NCBI RefSeq assembly: GCF_000518745.1 | Contig: NZ_JAEE01000007.1 | Span: 92,729-156,728, forward strand | Direction of reading: 5' to 3' | DNA: 64,000 nt | DNA from: Phaseolibacter flectens ATCC 12775 | GTDB lineage: Bacteria; Pseudomonadota; Gammaproteobacteria; Enterobacterales; Enterobacteriaceae | In this document: piece after piece, positions 19,238 through 29,991 of the stretch | How positions within the stretch are numbered: the first letter of the stretch is position 1 | Layout: every line of letters starts with the position of its first letter | Made by a program: the position numbers and the translations under genes | Notes under the pieces: generated by a model | Databases searched by the model: none | The model's input: only the letters and a program-made list of their open reading frames with translations | Told to the model about the DNA's origin: nothing

Positions 19238-20455
19238 ATGACCAAATCGACTCACTTAGACACAAGACTGATTCATGCAGGACGAGACCAACGTTACACC
19301 CAAGGTGCAGTAAACGCAGTGATCCAACGCGCCTCATCCTTAGTCTTTGATTCTGTGGCAGAGAAAAAACGCGCCAGCGCAGGTAAAACCCATGGTGCCC
19401 TTTTTTATGGGCGCCGTGGCACGCTTACCCACTTTGCCCTACAAGATGCCATGTGTGAACTAGAAAATGGCGCAGGGTGCGTACTCTATCCTTGTGGTGC
19501 TGCCGCAGTGGCCAATAGTATTCTGGCCTTTGTCAGTCAGGGTGATCATATCCTCGTCTGTGGTTCAGTGTACGAACCCACTCAAGATTTTTGTAACCTC
19601 ATTCTAAAAAAACTGGGGGTCAGTACCACCTACTTTGTCCCAACAGCCAAACAAGATATTGCACATTTAGTTACTCCTCAAACGAAAGTGCTGTTTCTGG
19701 AATCGCCAGCCTCAATTACCATGGAAGTGCTGGATATTCCAACACTGGTAAGCGCAGTACGCGCGGTTGCACCGGATATTGTGATAATGATGGACAATAC
19801 TTGGGCCGCTGGCGTGTTGTTTAATGCCCTCGAAGCAGGCATTGATATCTCGATTCAAGCGGGAACAAAATACTTGGTTGGACACTCTGATGCCATGATT
19901 GGCACCGCTGTGGCTAACCAACGATGCATTGAGACCTTGCGTGAAAATTCTTACCTGATGGGGCAAATGGTCGATGCCGATACGGCTTATATGACCGCGC
20001 GAGGATTAAGAACGCTGGCGGTCCGGTTGCGACAGCATGAAGAAAATGCGTTGCAGGTCGCAAACTTTTTGCAACAACACCCTGATGTCTGGCGGGTTAA
20101 TCATCCAGCACTCCCCGAATCAATCGGACACCTCTACTGGAAACGGGATTTCCTAGGCAGCAGTGGCCTCTTCTCTTTTATACTGAAACAGCGCTTAACC
20201 ACAACACAACTGAGTCATTTTCTGGATAATTTTAAGCATTTCAGCATGGCCTATTCTTGGGGCGGGTATGAATCATTGATTTTAGCCAATCAACCCGATG
20301 AATTAGCAACAATTCGACCGGCTTCCCCCCCTGATTTCCATGGCACATTAATTCGTCTGCATATTGGGCTAGAACATCCACGGGATCTGATTGAGGATCT
20401 CAGTCAAGGACTGGATCGCCTTCATCAGTCAAGGTCGTCCCTCCCCCACGATTAA
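19238..20455 (+). CDS. metC: Cystathionine beta-lyase MetC
   Basis: 405 residues (E. coli 395). PLP enzyme that splits cystathionine to homocysteine, pyruvate and ammonia in methionine synthesis. Seen: [14 protein letters not shown] near the N-terminus, FYGRRGT (Tyr57/Arg59, binding PLP phosphate of the neighbouring subunit), MDNTWAAG (PLP-ring Asp), and [11 protein letters not shown] with the Schiff-base Lys211. Divergent from exbB as in E. coli. The genes that follow in E. coli (yghB, yqhC, yqhD) are absent. Confidence 0.95.
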   Translation: MTKSTHLDTRLIHAGRDQRYTQGAVNAVIQRASSLVFDSVAEKKRASAGKTHGALFYGRRGTLTHFALQDAMCELENGAGCVLYPCGAAAVANSILAFVSQGDHILVCGSVYEPTQDFCNLILKKLGVSTTYFVPTAKQDIAHLVTPQTKVLFLESPASITMEVLDIPTLVSAVRAVAPDIVIMMDNTWAAGVLFNALEAGIDISIQAGTKYLVGHSDAMIGTAVANQRCIETLRENSYLMGQMVDADTAYMTARGLRTLAVRLRQHEENALQVANFLQQHPDVWRVNHPALPESIGHLYWKRDFLGSSGLFSFILKQRLTTTQLSHFLDNFKHFSMAYSWGGYESLILANQPDELATIRPASPPDFHGTLIRLHIGLEHPRDLIEDLSQGLDRLHQSRSSLPHD

Positions 20456-20895
20456 AATCGTTGGCAAGACACCGCCTTGACCCTTGCCGACGAAATTGAA
20501 ACAGCAACAGTCGTCTCCTTGAACTTTTGGCTTGAGCATAAATGTGCATAGCAAGGCGACCTGCACTCACTTATCAGAGATTACCTCACGAGTTTGTCAC
20601 CCTAACCTCGCCACTCGGCTGACTCAATTCGCTAAATTAAGAGAAATGAAAATAGTCGATCGCACGGTGTTATCAACAGGCAAACAGACACCACCTCTCT
20701 CGACTATTTTTGTTAGCTTTGGCATTAGTACTAAAAAATCCCTTAACGCCACGGTACGACTATAATTATCTCTTCACTCATTCTGATAGCAACAAACGCC
20801 TTATTATCGAAAACAGGTTAGTGGTAATTTGTTAGGTCTCTGTCGGTTGTTATCACTGCAATCAACCGTCGTTTTCACGTTAAGGAGCCTGTACT
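20456..20895. other. Intergenic region metC-dkgA
   Basis: 440 nt where E. coli carries yghB, yqhC and yqhD. A 77-codon ORF at 20532-20765 has no ribosome-binding site and no protein-like character. The notable content is a nested hairpin at 20649-20716, listed separately. The SD AAGGAG of dkgA lies at 20881-20886. Confidence 0.5.
20649..20716. repeat. Nested long hairpin between metC and dkgA
   Basis: Outer arms AAAATAGTCGA (20649-20659) and its exact complement (20700-20710) are separated by 40 nt. Inside, GGTGT and ACACC can pair again. After the outer right arm the + strand reads TGTTAG, so the last T-run is short. Could be an RNA with a structured end, a degenerate repeat or an operator pair. 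Confidence 0.5.
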
Positions 20896-21726
20896 ATGTC
20901 TCAGCGTTCTATGATTAAGCTTAATAACGATGCATTGATGCCTCAGCTCGGTCTCGGTGTCTGGCAGGCCAGTAATCACCAAGCTCAAGCTGCCGTTGAA
21001 TTTGCCTTAGATACCGGTTATCGTCTGATCGATACTGCAGCAATTTATCAAAATGAACACGGTGTCGGACAGGCTATTGCACAATCCCAATTACCTCGTG
21101 AGCAGCTGTTTATCACCACCAAGCTCTGGAATAGTGATCAGTTACATGCGCGCCATGCGCTGGAAAGCAGTCTGAAAAAGTTACAACTTGATTATGTCGA
21201 TCTCTACCTGATCCATTGGCCTTGTCCAGCACAAGATCACTATCTGCAAGCATGGCAGAAATTAATTGAATTGCAGCAAGAAGGACTGATAAAACAGATT
21301 GGCGTCTGTAATTTTCAACAAGATCATTTAAAACGATTAATGTCTGAAAGTCCCGTGATCCCGGTTATCAATCAGATCGAACTGCATCCTTTATTGCAAC
21401 AACGGCCTTTACATGCATGGAATGCACTGCACCATATCCAGACACAGTCATGGAGCCCGCTGGCACAAGGTGGTGACGGGGTATTTGAACAGACGATCAT
21501 TAAACAACTGGCTCAGCGCTATGATAAAACCCCCGCACAGATCGTCATTCGCTGGCATCTGGATAGTGGTTTGGTGGTGATCCCCAAAAGTGTCAACCCA
21601 CAACGTATCGCAGAAAATTTTGATGTGTTCGATTTTAAACTGGATAAAGAGGATCTCACTGCCATTAGCACAATGGATGCGGGAAAAAGATTAGGCCCAG
21701 ATCCCGATTACATGGATCATCACTAA
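20896..21726 (+). CDS. dkgA: 2,5-diketo-D-gluconate reductase A / methylglyoxal reductase DkgA
   Basis: 276 residues (E. coli 275). NADPH-dependent aldo-keto reductase, (beta/alpha)8 barrel. Catalytic tetrad visible: DTAAIYQNE (Asp and Tyr), TTKLWN (Lys), LIHWP (His). NADPH-binding tail IPKSVNPQRIAEN. It reduces beta-keto esters, methylglyoxal and diketogluconate. ATG with AAGGAG 9 nt upstream. Probably monocistronic; the activator gene yqhC, its neighbour in E. coli, is missing. Confidence 0.95.
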   Translation: MSQRSMIKLNNDALMPQLGLGVWQASNHQAQAAVEFALDTGYRLIDTAAIYQNEHGVGQAIAQSQLPREQLFITTKLWNSDQLHARHALESSLKKLQLDYVDLYLIHWPCPAQDHYLQAWQKLIELQQEGLIKQIGVCNFQQDHLKRLMSESPVIPVINQIELHPLLQQRPLHAWNALHHIQTQSWSPLAQGGDGVFEQTIIKQLAQRYDKTPAQIVIRWHLDSGLVVIPKSVNPQRIAENFDVFDFKLDKEDLTAISTMDAGKRLGPDPDYMDHH

Positions 21727-21749
21727 AAAAGGCATCGCCATGCGATGCC
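21724..21749 (-). terminator. Intrinsic terminator of ftsP
   Basis: 8-bp stem GGCATCGC/GCGATGCC with a 3-nt loop, followed on the minus strand by six T. It lies just after the ftsP stop and before the end of convergent dkgA. Confidence 0.9.
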
Positions 21750-21754
21750 GCCGT

Positions 21755-23182
21755 TTATCCGACATTCACCGAGGGTTGCACTGATAACTGGCCGATAACA
21801 CCACTGTCGGCCAGATCCAAATTTTGACTGCCATAGCTTAATGGAAAATGTGCAGAGGCCGTATTCGGAAAATTGACCAGTAACTCAACCCGACCATCGA
21901 CCCAAACACAATCTTTCCAACCTCGATCTTCCATTAATGGTGGGGCACCATTTACCGCTTTGACCAAAAATTTAGCCCCCGTAATAAAAAAAGGTTGGGG
22001 TTGTTCAGTTTCGATAATCCATTGCTCGAAACTTGCTTGTTGAGCCGTGATATCAATACGCTCAGCTTGCCAGTGCTGGCCATTGATGCCTGTTGCCGCA
22101 TTACCTAGTTTAATCAGTCGAGAGCGAACAGCTTGTCCGGCCGTGATGGCGGGCACCAAGTGTTTGAGCAAACTGTCAGTCACTAATGGGATCAGCCCCG
22201 TAGGGTTAAGTGTGACCACCCGCGTTGAGGTCAACACAGTCGATGAACCAAAAATACCCCGGATCCGCTCGGCAAGATCGGCACTTTCACCGGCCGAAAT
22301 AAATAGAGGCTTACCATCAGAAAGATCAATCAATACCTCACGCCGCTCACCCGGAGCAATCCCGAGAGTGGTGGTTGGAACCGGTGAAGGTAAAAAGCCT
22401 TGATCACCGGCGATGACAATGAATGGCCGATGATCACTGGTGGTCAGTTGATAATAACGACGACTGGAAGCATTAACTAATCGGAATCGGATAAACCCGC
22501 GCGCAACGTTTAACGTGGGTGACTGCACACCATTCACCAACAACGTGTTGCCTAGAAACCCTTCGGCATCATCTTGATAGATCGCATGACCAAAATTATC
22601 CAGTCGTTTATCTTGGATAATCAGTGGAAAATCATCGACACCATAATGATGTGGCAGAGGCAGCGTCTGACTTTGCTCATCGTCGATGATCCACATCCCC
22701 GCGAGACCACTGTAGACTTGACGTGCCATTTTACCTGGTGTACTGGCGTGATACCAACAGGTTGTCGCAGGCTGGGAAATTTGCAGTACCGGAGACCAGT
22801 CTATACTTGGTGAAATGATCCTCGCCCCCCCCCCACTCAGCGCTCCCGCCACCTGTAACCCACTGATCGTCATCGCCACTGGCTCTGATAAACGATTACT
22901 GTAAATCAGTTTAACATAGCTTTGATCATGAACTCTGATTGTGGGGCCTAAATATTGCCCATTCAATCCTGCCGTCGGCACCGTTTGTCTGCCATTAAAA
23001 GACCACTGACAGGCCTGCATGGTCAGAAAAAGTGGCTGACCATGGCGAGCTTCCAGAAGCGGTGGCACCGGTAATGTCGTCACATCGCCGTCATCATGAC
23101 GATTTGCTCGAACAGGCCAAGCGCTGCCCGCCACGGAGGCAAAAACAGAAAGTTGTAAGAGTTGACGCCTGGTAACAGACAT
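21755..23182 (-). CDS. ftsP: Cell-division protein FtsP (SufI), multicopper-oxidase fold
   Basis: 475 residues (E. coli 470). The N-terminus MSVTRRQLLQLSVFASVAGS is a Tat signal with the twin arginine, and cleavage is likely after PVRA. Three cupredoxin-like domains follow. The copper-binding HxH/HCH clusters of true oxidases are missing, as in E. coli FtsP, so it is a structural protein that protects the divisome under stress. Next to plsC, as in E. coli. In the family both roles (Tat substrate, division) are established; here they are inferred from similarity. Confidence 0.93.
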   Translation of the reverse strand: MSVTRRQLLQLSVFASVAGSAWPVRANRHDDGDVTTLPVPPLLEARHGQPLFLTMQACQWSFNGRQTVPTAGLNGQYLGPTIRVHDQSYVKLIYSNRLSEPVAMTISGLQVAGALSGGGARIISPSIDWSPVLQISQPATTCWYHASTPGKMARQVYSGLAGMWIIDDEQSQTLPLPHHYGVDDFPLIIQDKRLDNFGHAIYQDDAEGFLGNTLLVNGVQSPTLNVARGFIRFRLVNASSRRYYQLTTSDHRPFIVIAGDQGFLPSPVPTTTLGIAPGERREVLIDLSDGKPLFISAGESADLAERIRGIFGSSTVLTSTRVVTLNPTGLIPLVTDSLLKHLVPAITAGQAVRSRLIKLGNAATGINGQHWQAERIDITAQQASFEQWIIETEQPQPFFITGAKFLVKAVNGAPPLMEDRGWKDCVWVDGRVELLVNFPNTASAHFPLSYGSQNLDLADSGVIGQLSVQPSVNVG

Positions 23183-23269
23183 GTGAGAAACACCCTGTGT
23201 TAAGAAATAGCGATTAAGCCTGACAAACTGTACTGAGACAACATCCTTGTTGTGATCATCGCAATTATT

Positions 23270-24004
23270 TTATTGACTTTGCTTTTCTCTACGTGCCACT
23301 TCATCATTGAGCTGTTCAAGTTTAGCTTGCATCAGTTCCCGGCAATGGGTAGTCAATTTTCTGACACCCGCCTGTTGAAAGGCGGCGGTATCGATTGGTG
23401 GTAACATTTCAACAATCACCAGACCATTACTTAAACGATTGAATTTGATCTTATCATGCGTTGAAGACACCACGACAGGAATAACGGGCACCCCCGCCGC
23501 CATGGCCGCATGAAACGCACCGGTTTTAAAGGGTAATAAGCCACGCCCTCGACTGCGTGTCCCTTCAGGAAACATCCAGAATGAAATAGATTGCGTTTGC
23601 AATTTATTAACAACATCCGTAATCAGACTGTGCGCCTTGGACTTATTGTCTCTGTCGATTAATAAATTACCGGTGATCCAGTACAACAGACCAAAAAGAG
23701 GAAACCAGATCAGATTTCGTTTGCCAATGGTCACCGTATGTGGCTGCACAATATTTGAAACCGTAATCATATCGTAGTTGTTCTGGTGATTGGCGATGTA
23801 GATGGCATTGCCAAATTGGGCCGCATCCGGCGGTTTTCTCATTTCCAATTTTATACCAAAAATATGGTGTAACCAGCCAAACGCATGAGAAAAGGTAGCG
23901 ACATGACGTGGATGGCGAGGTGAAAAGAGACACCATATCATGCCGAACAAGCAGACAAGTACACAGTAAACCAAAACAAAAAGCGCACGTAAAATCATTA
24001 ACAT
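23270..24004 (-). CDS. plsC: 1-acyl-sn-glycerol-3-phosphate acyltransferase PlsC
   Basis: 244 residues (E. coli 245). Makes phosphatidic acid from lysophosphatidic acid at the inner membrane. Catalytic HX4D motif is NHQNNYD; substrate-binding motif FPEGTRSRG; GVPVIPVV also conserved. Hydrophobic N-terminal anchor (residues 3-28). Located between ftsP (downstream) and parC (upstream), all minus strand, as in E. coli. Confidence 0.97.
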   Translation of the reverse strand: MLMILRALFVLVYCVLVCLFGMIWCLFSPRHPRHVATFSHAFGWLHHIFGIKLEMRKPPDAAQFGNAIYIANHQNNYDMITVSNIVQPHTVTIGKRNLIWFPLFGLLYWITGNLLIDRDNKSKAHSLITDVVNKLQTQSISFWMFPEGTRSRGRGLLPFKTGAFHAAMAAGVPVIPVVVSSTHDKIKFNRLSNGLVIVEMLPPIDTAAFQQAGVRKLTTHCRELMQAKLEQLNDEVARREKQSQ

Positions 24005-24154
24005 AATCAGTCCTTAACAGGCTAGAAGCCCAAATTCCAACACTCAGCCCTCGCGGCAGATCCAATTACAACGCGAGGGGGAGGAATTGCCGTAGTTTAA
24101 TCTAGCCCTGAGCAATTAACCATGTATATTTAAAGGTCTTTTTAAGATGAGGGA

Positions 24155-26416
24155 TCAAGCGTCATCCATGCCATCATCTGAAATTTCGACACGATCAATG
24201 CGTTGTAAGCCGCGGGGTAGTAATGTCCCTTTACGGCCTCGCTCCGCCCTGAATTTTTGCAATTCTACCGGACGCATAACTAATTTTCTTTTCCCAACAT
24301 ATAAGGTGACCACTGACTGAGCACTTAGTAGTAATAACCATACCAGCTTATCTTTGCCCGCGGCCGCATCCGCCTGTGATATCGAAATGATTTTATTACC
24401 TTTTCCTTTAGCCAGTTTAGGTAAATCATCAACAGGAAACTGCAACATTCGCCCTTGAGCAGTAATGGCCAGCAGTGAGTCATGCCGAGGCTGTATTGTC
24501 ATTGGTGCAAGGACTTTCGCCTGATCAGGTAACGTGATAATGGCTTTACCTGCCCGATTTCTGGAAACCAGATCACTGAACTGACAAATAAAACCATAAC
24601 CTGCATCAGAGGCCATCAGCAGGGGAGTCTCATCCTGCGCCATCAGTACATGCTCTATCACGGCACCCGGTTGTGGGGTAATTTTTCCAGTAATGGGTTC
24701 GCCTTGTCCTCTCGCTGAAGGCAGCGAATTAGGATCCTCAAGCGCATAGCTTCTGCCACTGGAATCAAGAAAGACCACCGGCGCATTGCTCTTCCCTTTC
24801 GCCTCACCGAGGTAACTGTCTCCCGCTTTGTAACTGAGGCCCCTCGCATCAATCTCATGGCCTTTGGCGGTTCTGACCCAGCCCATTTGTGATAAGATGA
24901 CGGTGATAGGCTCTGAAGGTGTCAGTTCATGCTCATTGATCACTTTAGCCTCAGCTCGTTCAGTCAATGGTGAGCGACGATCATCGCCATAGGTTTTGCA
25001 ATCAGCTTGTAACTCTTTTTTCAATAATTGACTCATTTTACGCTCAGAACCCAGTATGGATTGCAACTCATCACGTTCTTGCTGCAAACTCGCCTGCTCT
25101 GAGCGAATTTTAATCTCTTCAAGACGAGCTAAATGACGTAAGCGTAATTCAAGAATCGATTCTGCCTGAGTTTCGGTCAATGCAAAACGGGCAATCAATG
25201 CCGATTTTGGTTCATCTTCATGACGAATAATATGAATAATTTCATCAATATTTAAAAACGCAATGAGTAACCCATCTAAGATATGCAGGCGATTGAGGAC
25301 TTTTTCTAGACGGTAGCTCAGCCTACGCCGGACAGTATCTCGACGAAACACCAGCCATTCATTTAAGATTTCTAAGAGATTTTTCACTGCCGGACGGTTA
25401 TCCAGACCAATCATGTTCAGATTAACCCGGTAACTTTTCTCCAAGTCGGTGGTGGCAAAAAGATGATTCATCACCCTGTCCATATCAACCCGATTAGACT
25501 TTGGTACGAGCACTAAACGCGTCGGATTTTCATGATCGGACTCATCCCTTAAATCTTCCACCATGGGCAGTTTTTTATTGCGCATTTGTTGTGCGATCTG
25601 CTCAAGCACTTTGGCGCCAGAGACTTGGTGTGGCAAGGCGGTGATCACCACATCACCTTCTTCTTTTTTCCAAATCGCGCGCTGACGGATCGACCCGCGA
25701 CCAGTCTGGTAAATTTTCTTAATGTCTCTACGTGGCGTAATAATTTCGGCTTCGGTCGGAAAGTCTGGACCGAGAATAATGTCGGTCAAGGTTTCCAATG
25801 TTGATTCGGGTTTTTCCAGTAAGGTGATGGCTGCTTGTGCCACTTCACGTAAATTATGCGGTGGGATATCTGTCGCCATTCCCACCGCGATCCCAGTCGT
25901 GCCGTTCAGCAGAATGTTCGGTAATCTGGCGGGCAGGATTTTTGGCTCCTGTAAGGAACCGTCAAAATTATCAGTAAAATCGACAGTCCCCTGCCCCAAC
26001 TCACCCAGTAATAATTCGGCATAACGCGAGAGACGTGATTCCGTATAACGCATGGCGGCAAAGGATTTAGGATCATCAGGCGCCCCCCAGTTTCCCTGCC
26101 CATCCACCAACGGATAACGGTAGGAAAAAGGCTGGGCCATCAGTACCATGGCTTCATAACAGGCACTGTCACCATGGGGATGATATTTACCTAATACATC
26201 TCCCACGGTTCGGGCTGATTTTTTAAATTTCGCTGTGGCATTCAGGCCCAATTCAGACATGGCATAGACAATACGGCGCTGAACCGGTTTAAGTCCATCA
26301 CCAATATAAGGTAAAGCACGGTCCATGATCACGTACATGGAATAGTTCAGATAGGCGTTTTCGGTAAATTGATGCAGCGCCTGACTTTCTGCACCATCCT
26401 GACTCACATTACTCAT
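24155..26416 (-). CDS. parC: DNA topoisomerase IV subunit A ParC
   Basis: 753 residues from the ATG at 26416 (E. coli 752). A GTG 6 codons further upstream is in frame, but its GTGAGGA looks like the ribosome-binding site for the ATG. With ParE it decatenates daughter chromosomes. Breakage-reunion domain with active-site Tyr124 (AMRYTESR). The quinolone-determining stretch [11 protein letters not shown] keeps the wild-type Ser84 and Glu88 (E. coli Ser80/Glu84). The C-terminal domain has the GQG-type repeats ([20 protein letters not shown]). parE lies 175 nt upstream on the same strand, closer than in E. coli. Confidence 0.97.
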   Translation of the reverse strand: MSNVSQDGAESQALHQFTENAYLNYSMYVIMDRALPYIGDGLKPVQRRIVYAMSELGLNATAKFKKSARTVGDVLGKYHPHGDSACYEAMVLMAQPFSYRYPLVDGQGNWGAPDDPKSFAAMRYTESRLSRYAELLLGELGQGTVDFTDNFDGSLQEPKILPARLPNILLNGTTGIAVGMATDIPPHNLREVAQAAITLLEKPESTLETLTDIILGPDFPTEAEIITPRRDIKKIYQTGRGSIRQRAIWKKEEGDVVITALPHQVSGAKVLEQIAQQMRNKKLPMVEDLRDESDHENPTRLVLVPKSNRVDMDRVMNHLFATTDLEKSYRVNLNMIGLDNRPAVKNLLEILNEWLVFRRDTVRRRLSYRLEKVLNRLHILDGLLIAFLNIDEIIHIIRHEDEPKSALIARFALTETQAESILELRLRHLARLEEIKIRSEQASLQQERDELQSILGSERKMSQLLKKELQADCKTYGDDRRSPLTERAEAKVINEHELTPSEPITVILSQMGWVRTAKGHEIDARGLSYKAGDSYLGEAKGKSNAPVVFLDSSGRSYALEDPNSLPSARGQGEPITGKITPQPGAVIEHVLMAQDETPLLMASDAGYGFICQFSDLVSRNRAGKAIITLPDQAKVLAPMTIQPRHDSLLAITAQGRMLQFPVDDLPKLAKGKGNKIISISQADAAAGKDKLVWLLLLSAQSVVTLYVGKRKLVMRPVELQKFRAERGRKGTLLPRGLQRIDRVEISDDGMDDA

Positions 26417-26517
26417 GTAATTATTTATCCTCACGGTACTTAATGGTTAATACCTGTCTTACCGTTTTGAGTTGGCTGAGTTGATCCTAAAAATGAACAA
26501 TCATGCCTGTTACCGAT

Positions 26518-26531
26518 CGAGGCATGCCTCG
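26518..26531. repeat. 14-bp perfect palindrome between parE and parC
   Basis: CGAGGCATGCCTCG reads the same on both strands. A second small hairpin (GGGC/GCCC, 5-nt loop) lies 12-25 nt beside it. No T-run follows, so it is not a standard terminator. It could be an operator half or a transcript-processing site. Confidence 0.6.
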
Positions 26532-26591
26532 TTCCAGACAGCGGGCTTCCTGCCCGAACAATCGACAAAATAAACCGGTTACTTTCAGGAG

Positions 26592-28487
26592 CTAAAGTTC
26601 TATATTACGTTTATCACCCTGAGCTTGCAGCCAATTTCGACGATCTTCTGATCGCTTCTTCGACAACAGCATATCCATGATCCTCAGGGTTTCAGGCTCA
26701 TCTTGTTCAGACACGGTGAGTTGAACTAATCTGCGGGTATTGGGATCCAGCGTCGTTTCACGTAATTGCATCGGATTCATTTCACCCAATCCTTTGAAAC
26801 GCTGGGTAGATATCTTACCTTTTTTACGCTTAAGCTGATCCATGATGCCGATACGCTCATCTTCATCAAGGGCGTAGTAAACCTCTTTCCCCATATCAAT
26901 ACGGTATAAGGGTGGCATGGCCACATACACATGACCATGGCGAACCAAAGACCGGAAATGCTTCACAAACAGTGCGCAAAGTAAGGTTGCGATATGTAAT
27001 CCATCTGAATCAGCATCAGCCAGAATACAAATTTTACCATATCTTAGTTGGCTTAAGTCCTCACTATCCGGATCAATACCCAATGCCACTGAAATGTCAT
27101 GCACCTCTTGCGACGCAAGCACTTCATCTGAAGAGACCTCCCACGTATTGAGGATCTTCCCTTTTAATGGCATGATTGCTTGATACTCGCGATCCCGCGC
27201 CTGTTTTGCGGAGCCCCCAGCGGAATCCCCTTCAACCAAAAACAGCTCGGTTCGGGATAAATCTTGTGCCGTACAATCTGCCAGTTTTCCTGGCAATGCC
27301 GGTCCACTGGTTAATTTTTTACGTACGACTTTGCGAGCAGCCTTCATGCGGCTCTGTGCACTGGCGATGGCCAATTCAGCCAGCTGTTCACCTTGCTGGA
27401 TATTCTGATTTAGCCATAAGCTAAAGGCATCTTTAACCACCCCCGAAACAAACGCAGCAGATTGGCGAGAAGAAAGACGCTCTTTGGTTTGTCCAGCAAA
27501 CTGAGGCTCTTGCATTTTCACTGACAGTACCCAAGCACAGCGATCCCAAATATCCTCGGCAGATAGCTTAACACCACGCGGCAAAATATTACGGTATTCA
27601 CAGAACGTACGCATGGCATCCAAAAGCCCTTGACGTAACCCATTAACGTGGGTGCCGCCTTGCGGCGTCGGGATCAAGTTAACGTAACTCTCCGTCAGTA
27701 ACTCGCCCCCTTCAGGCAGCCAAAGCAAAGCCCAGTCGACCGCTTCCGTTTCACCGACAAACACGCCTGTGAAAGGGTGTTCGGGTAAAACGGGTAACCC
27801 ATTTACCGCTTCAGTCAGGTAGTCAGTCAGACCATCTTCATAATACCAGCGCTGTTCAGTCTGGTTGACTTTATCGATAAAGACGATCTCCACACCCTTA
27901 CAGAGCACGGCTTTGGCTTTTAATAAATGCGCCAGTCGAGTCACCGAAAAACGGGGATTATCAAAAAAGGTGGCATCAGGCCAAAAGTGGACACGCGTTC
28001 CGGTATTGCGCCGACCAACCGTGCCTATCACTGTCAAATCCTGTACCTTATCGCCATTTTCAAAGGCCATACTGTAGACTTCACCATTCCGACGAACCGT
28101 CACTTCCACCCGCGTAGACAGGGCGTTAACTACGGAAATGCCCACGCCATGTAAGCCGCCTGAAAACTGGTAATTTTTATTAGAAAATTTCCCACCGGCA
28201 TGAAGACGACAGAGGAGCAATTCAATGGCAGGCACGCCTTCTTCCGGATGAATATCAACAGGCATCCCACGACCATCATCAATCACTTCCAAAGATTGGT
28301 CTGCATGCAGGATCACTTCCACGCGCCTAGCATGACCGGCCAACGCTTCATCGATACTATTATCGATGACTTCTTGACCTAAATGGTTGGGTCTGGTGGT
28401 ATCGGTATACATGCCCGGTCGCCTACGTACCGGTTCCAACCCCGTTAATACCTCAATTGCATCTGCATTATAACTTGATTGGCTCAT
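26592..28487 (-). CDS. parE: DNA topoisomerase IV subunit B ParE
   Basis: 631 residues (E. coli 630). GHKL ATPase subunit: EVIDNSIDEALAG (ATP-binding Glu/Asn region), DDGRGMPVD, GGLHGVGISVVNAL. TOPRIM domain: LVEGDSAGGSAKQARDR, PLKGKILN and ADADSDGLHI, all with conserved acidic residues. The C-terminal RFKGLGEMNP is intact. Residues linked to quinolone resistance in E. coli (GDSAG, PL.GKILN) look wild type. First of two topoisomerase IV genes, with yqiA 44 nt upstream. Confidence 0.97.
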   Translation of the reverse strand: MSQSSYNADAIEVLTGLEPVRRRPGMYTDTTRPNHLGQEVIDNSIDEALAGHARRVEVILHADQSLEVIDDGRGMPVDIHPEEGVPAIELLLCRLHAGGKFSNKNYQFSGGLHGVGISVVNALSTRVEVTVRRNGEVYSMAFENGDKVQDLTVIGTVGRRNTGTRVHFWPDATFFDNPRFSVTRLAHLLKAKAVLCKGVEIVFIDKVNQTEQRWYYEDGLTDYLTEAVNGLPVLPEHPFTGVFVGETEAVDWALLWLPEGGELLTESYVNLIPTPQGGTHVNGLRQGLLDAMRTFCEYRNILPRGVKLSAEDIWDRCAWVLSVKMQEPQFAGQTKERLSSRQSAAFVSGVVKDAFSLWLNQNIQQGEQLAELAIASAQSRMKAARKVVRKKLTSGPALPGKLADCTAQDLSRTELFLVEGDSAGGSAKQARDREYQAIMPLKGKILNTWEVSSDEVLASQEVHDISVALGIDPDSEDLSQLRYGKICILADADSDGLHIATLLCALFVKHFRSLVRHGHVYVAMPPLYRIDMGKEVYYALDEDERIGIMDQLKRKKGKISTQRFKGLGEMNPMQLRETTLDPNTRRLVQLTVSEQDEPETLRIMDMLLSKKRSEDRRNWLQAQGDKRNIEL

Positions 28488-28531
28488 TGTAATGGTTCAT
28501 TCTTCCAAAAGAGTGGATGGTTAATGCGATT

Positions 28532-29113
28532 TTAATCCGGCATTAACTCTAAAAATTCAATAATTTGTTGAAAATAACGCGAGATATGAGTAAACGCGTG
28601 ATTTCCTCCTAGCTCAACAGACTGCCGGCATAATGAGTAATAGTCTACTGCCTGACGATAATCCAGAATTTCATCCCCTTCCTGTTGCAATAACCAGATC
28701 AAATCAGGCGCTTCAAGAGGATCAATATGCATCACTTTTAATTCATCGATGTGATGGGACTCTAGCACATATTTCTGACCTGTGTAGGGATTGTAATTTT
28801 CCCCCAAATAATCGATTAACAGCTCGAAGGGCCTCACCGCGGGATTGATCACCACGGCGGGCAACATAAAACATTGCGATAGCCAAGTGGCATAATACCC
28901 GCCTAGGGATGAACCAATCAACCCCAACTGTCGACCTGACTGCTGCGCCACTAATTCCTCCAGGTATAGCGCGGCCTGCTGAGGATATGGTGGCAATTCA
29001 GGGATCAGTAAATCAATATGAGGATGATGATCACTCAACCATTGCGCTAACGCTTGGGCTTTCATCGATGCTGGAGAACTATTAAAGCCATGCAAATAAA
29101 GGAGAGAAAACAT
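28532..29113 (-). CDS. yqiA: Esterase YqiA, alpha/beta hydrolase
   Basis: 193 residues, as in E. coli. Alpha/beta-hydrolase: YLHGFNSSP (oxyanion region), nucleophile elbow GSSLGGYYA (Ser), and GGNHAFTH with the catalytic His. E. coli YqiA hydrolyses short acyl-CoA and p-nitrophenyl esters in vitro. The ATG follows directly on the cpdA stop TAG, so the two are translated from one message. Confidence 0.92.
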   Translation of the reverse strand: MFSLLYLHGFNSSPASMKAQALAQWLSDHHPHIDLLIPELPPYPQQAALYLEELVAQQSGRQLGLIGSSLGGYYATWLSQCFMLPAVVINPAVRPFELLIDYLGENYNPYTGQKYVLESHHIDELKVMHIDPLEAPDLIWLLQQEGDEILDYRQAVDYYSLCRQSVELGGNHAFTHISRYFQQIIEFLELMPD

Positions 29114-29950
29114 CTATTCGTATCCTTGTGCACTCATATCAGCAACAAAATCATGTCCAGTTAAACGCTCAACCCATGAGTGCAATTCACCGTGACTGTG
29201 TAATTCAAACCAGCGCCAGCCTGGTTGCTGTTGATCAAGACTGAACTGCTGACTGAGCGGTGAAAATTGCACACAGGTTGAAGGCGTCGCGAATACTCGC
29301 TTATTCTGCCACGGCTTATCCAGCTCTTGATGAATATGGCCACAAATCACACCCTGTACACGTGGGTAGCGGCGGAGAATTGCCGCAAGCTGCTCAGGCT
29401 GAAGTAAGCCTTGACGATCCAACCAGTCACAGCCAGAATCCACCGGATGATGATGTAGAAAGACTAATGAGTGCCGCTGTCCGGCCTGATTCAAATTGGC
29501 CTCAAGCCAACACAGTTCTTTCTCACTAATCCGCCCTGCGACCTCACCTGGCAGTTGGCTATTTAATAAAATAATTTGCCAATGATCCCCGAGTAACACC
29601 AGCTTACTGGCTCGCAGCGGTTCGTTCAACAATACCTGTGCCATTAACGTGGCATCGTCGTGATTACCGGGAGTCCAAACACAGGGCACCTTCAGTCGAC
29701 TCAATCCTTCGTGCAAAACGCGATACACTTGCAGTGACGGCTCCTGAGCCAGATCGCCGGTAATCACGATCAAATCCAACGGTGTGTGCTGCTTCGTATG
29801 CTCTATCGCATTCAATACCGCTTGGAAGCTATCAAAGGTATTAATCCCCAATAGCTGTTGAGAACGGTCAGCGAAAAGGTGCATGTCTGTGAGCTGTAAC
29901 ACCCTTACACAGGTTTCATCTGCCACTTGTGGCTTTATAAGACTATCCAA
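29114..29950 (-). CDS. cpdA: 3',5'-cyclic-AMP phosphodiesterase CpdA
   Basis: 278 residues (E. coli 275). Binuclear metallophosphoesterase that hydrolyses cAMP and so tunes CRP activity. Metal-ligand motifs: TDMHLF (Asp22, His24), GDLAQ, GNHDD, HHHP and GHIHQ. The start codon is TTG at 29950 with AAGGAC 6 nt upstream; no better start exists before the first metal ligand. Middle of the nudF-yqiB-cpdA-yqiA run on the minus strand. Confidence 0.95.
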   Translation of the reverse strand: MDSLIKPQVADETCVRVLQLTDMHLFADRSQQLLGINTFDSFQAVLNAIEHTKQHTPLDLIVITGDLAQEPSLQVYRVLHEGLSRLKVPCVWTPGNHDDATLMAQVLLNEPLRASKLVLLGDHWQIILLNSQLPGEVAGRISEKELCWLEANLNQAGQRHSLVFLHHHPVDSGCDWLDRQGLLQPEQLAAILRRYPRVQGVICGHIHQELDKPWQNKRVFATPSTCVQFSPLSQQFSLDQQQPGWRWFELHSHGELHSWVERLTGHDFVADMSAQGYE

Positions 29951-29991
29951 AGTGAGTCCTTAAGTCAGATATTATTCACAATAGCTCAAAC

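Noticed and set aside
20532..20765. 77-codon ORF between metC and dkgA
   Set aside because: No SD and it spans the nested hairpin; composition not protein-like.
21755..23182. FtsP as an active multicopper oxidase (CueO-like)
   Set aside because: Copper-ligand His/Cys clusters are absent and the Tat signal plus plsC neighbour fit FtsP.
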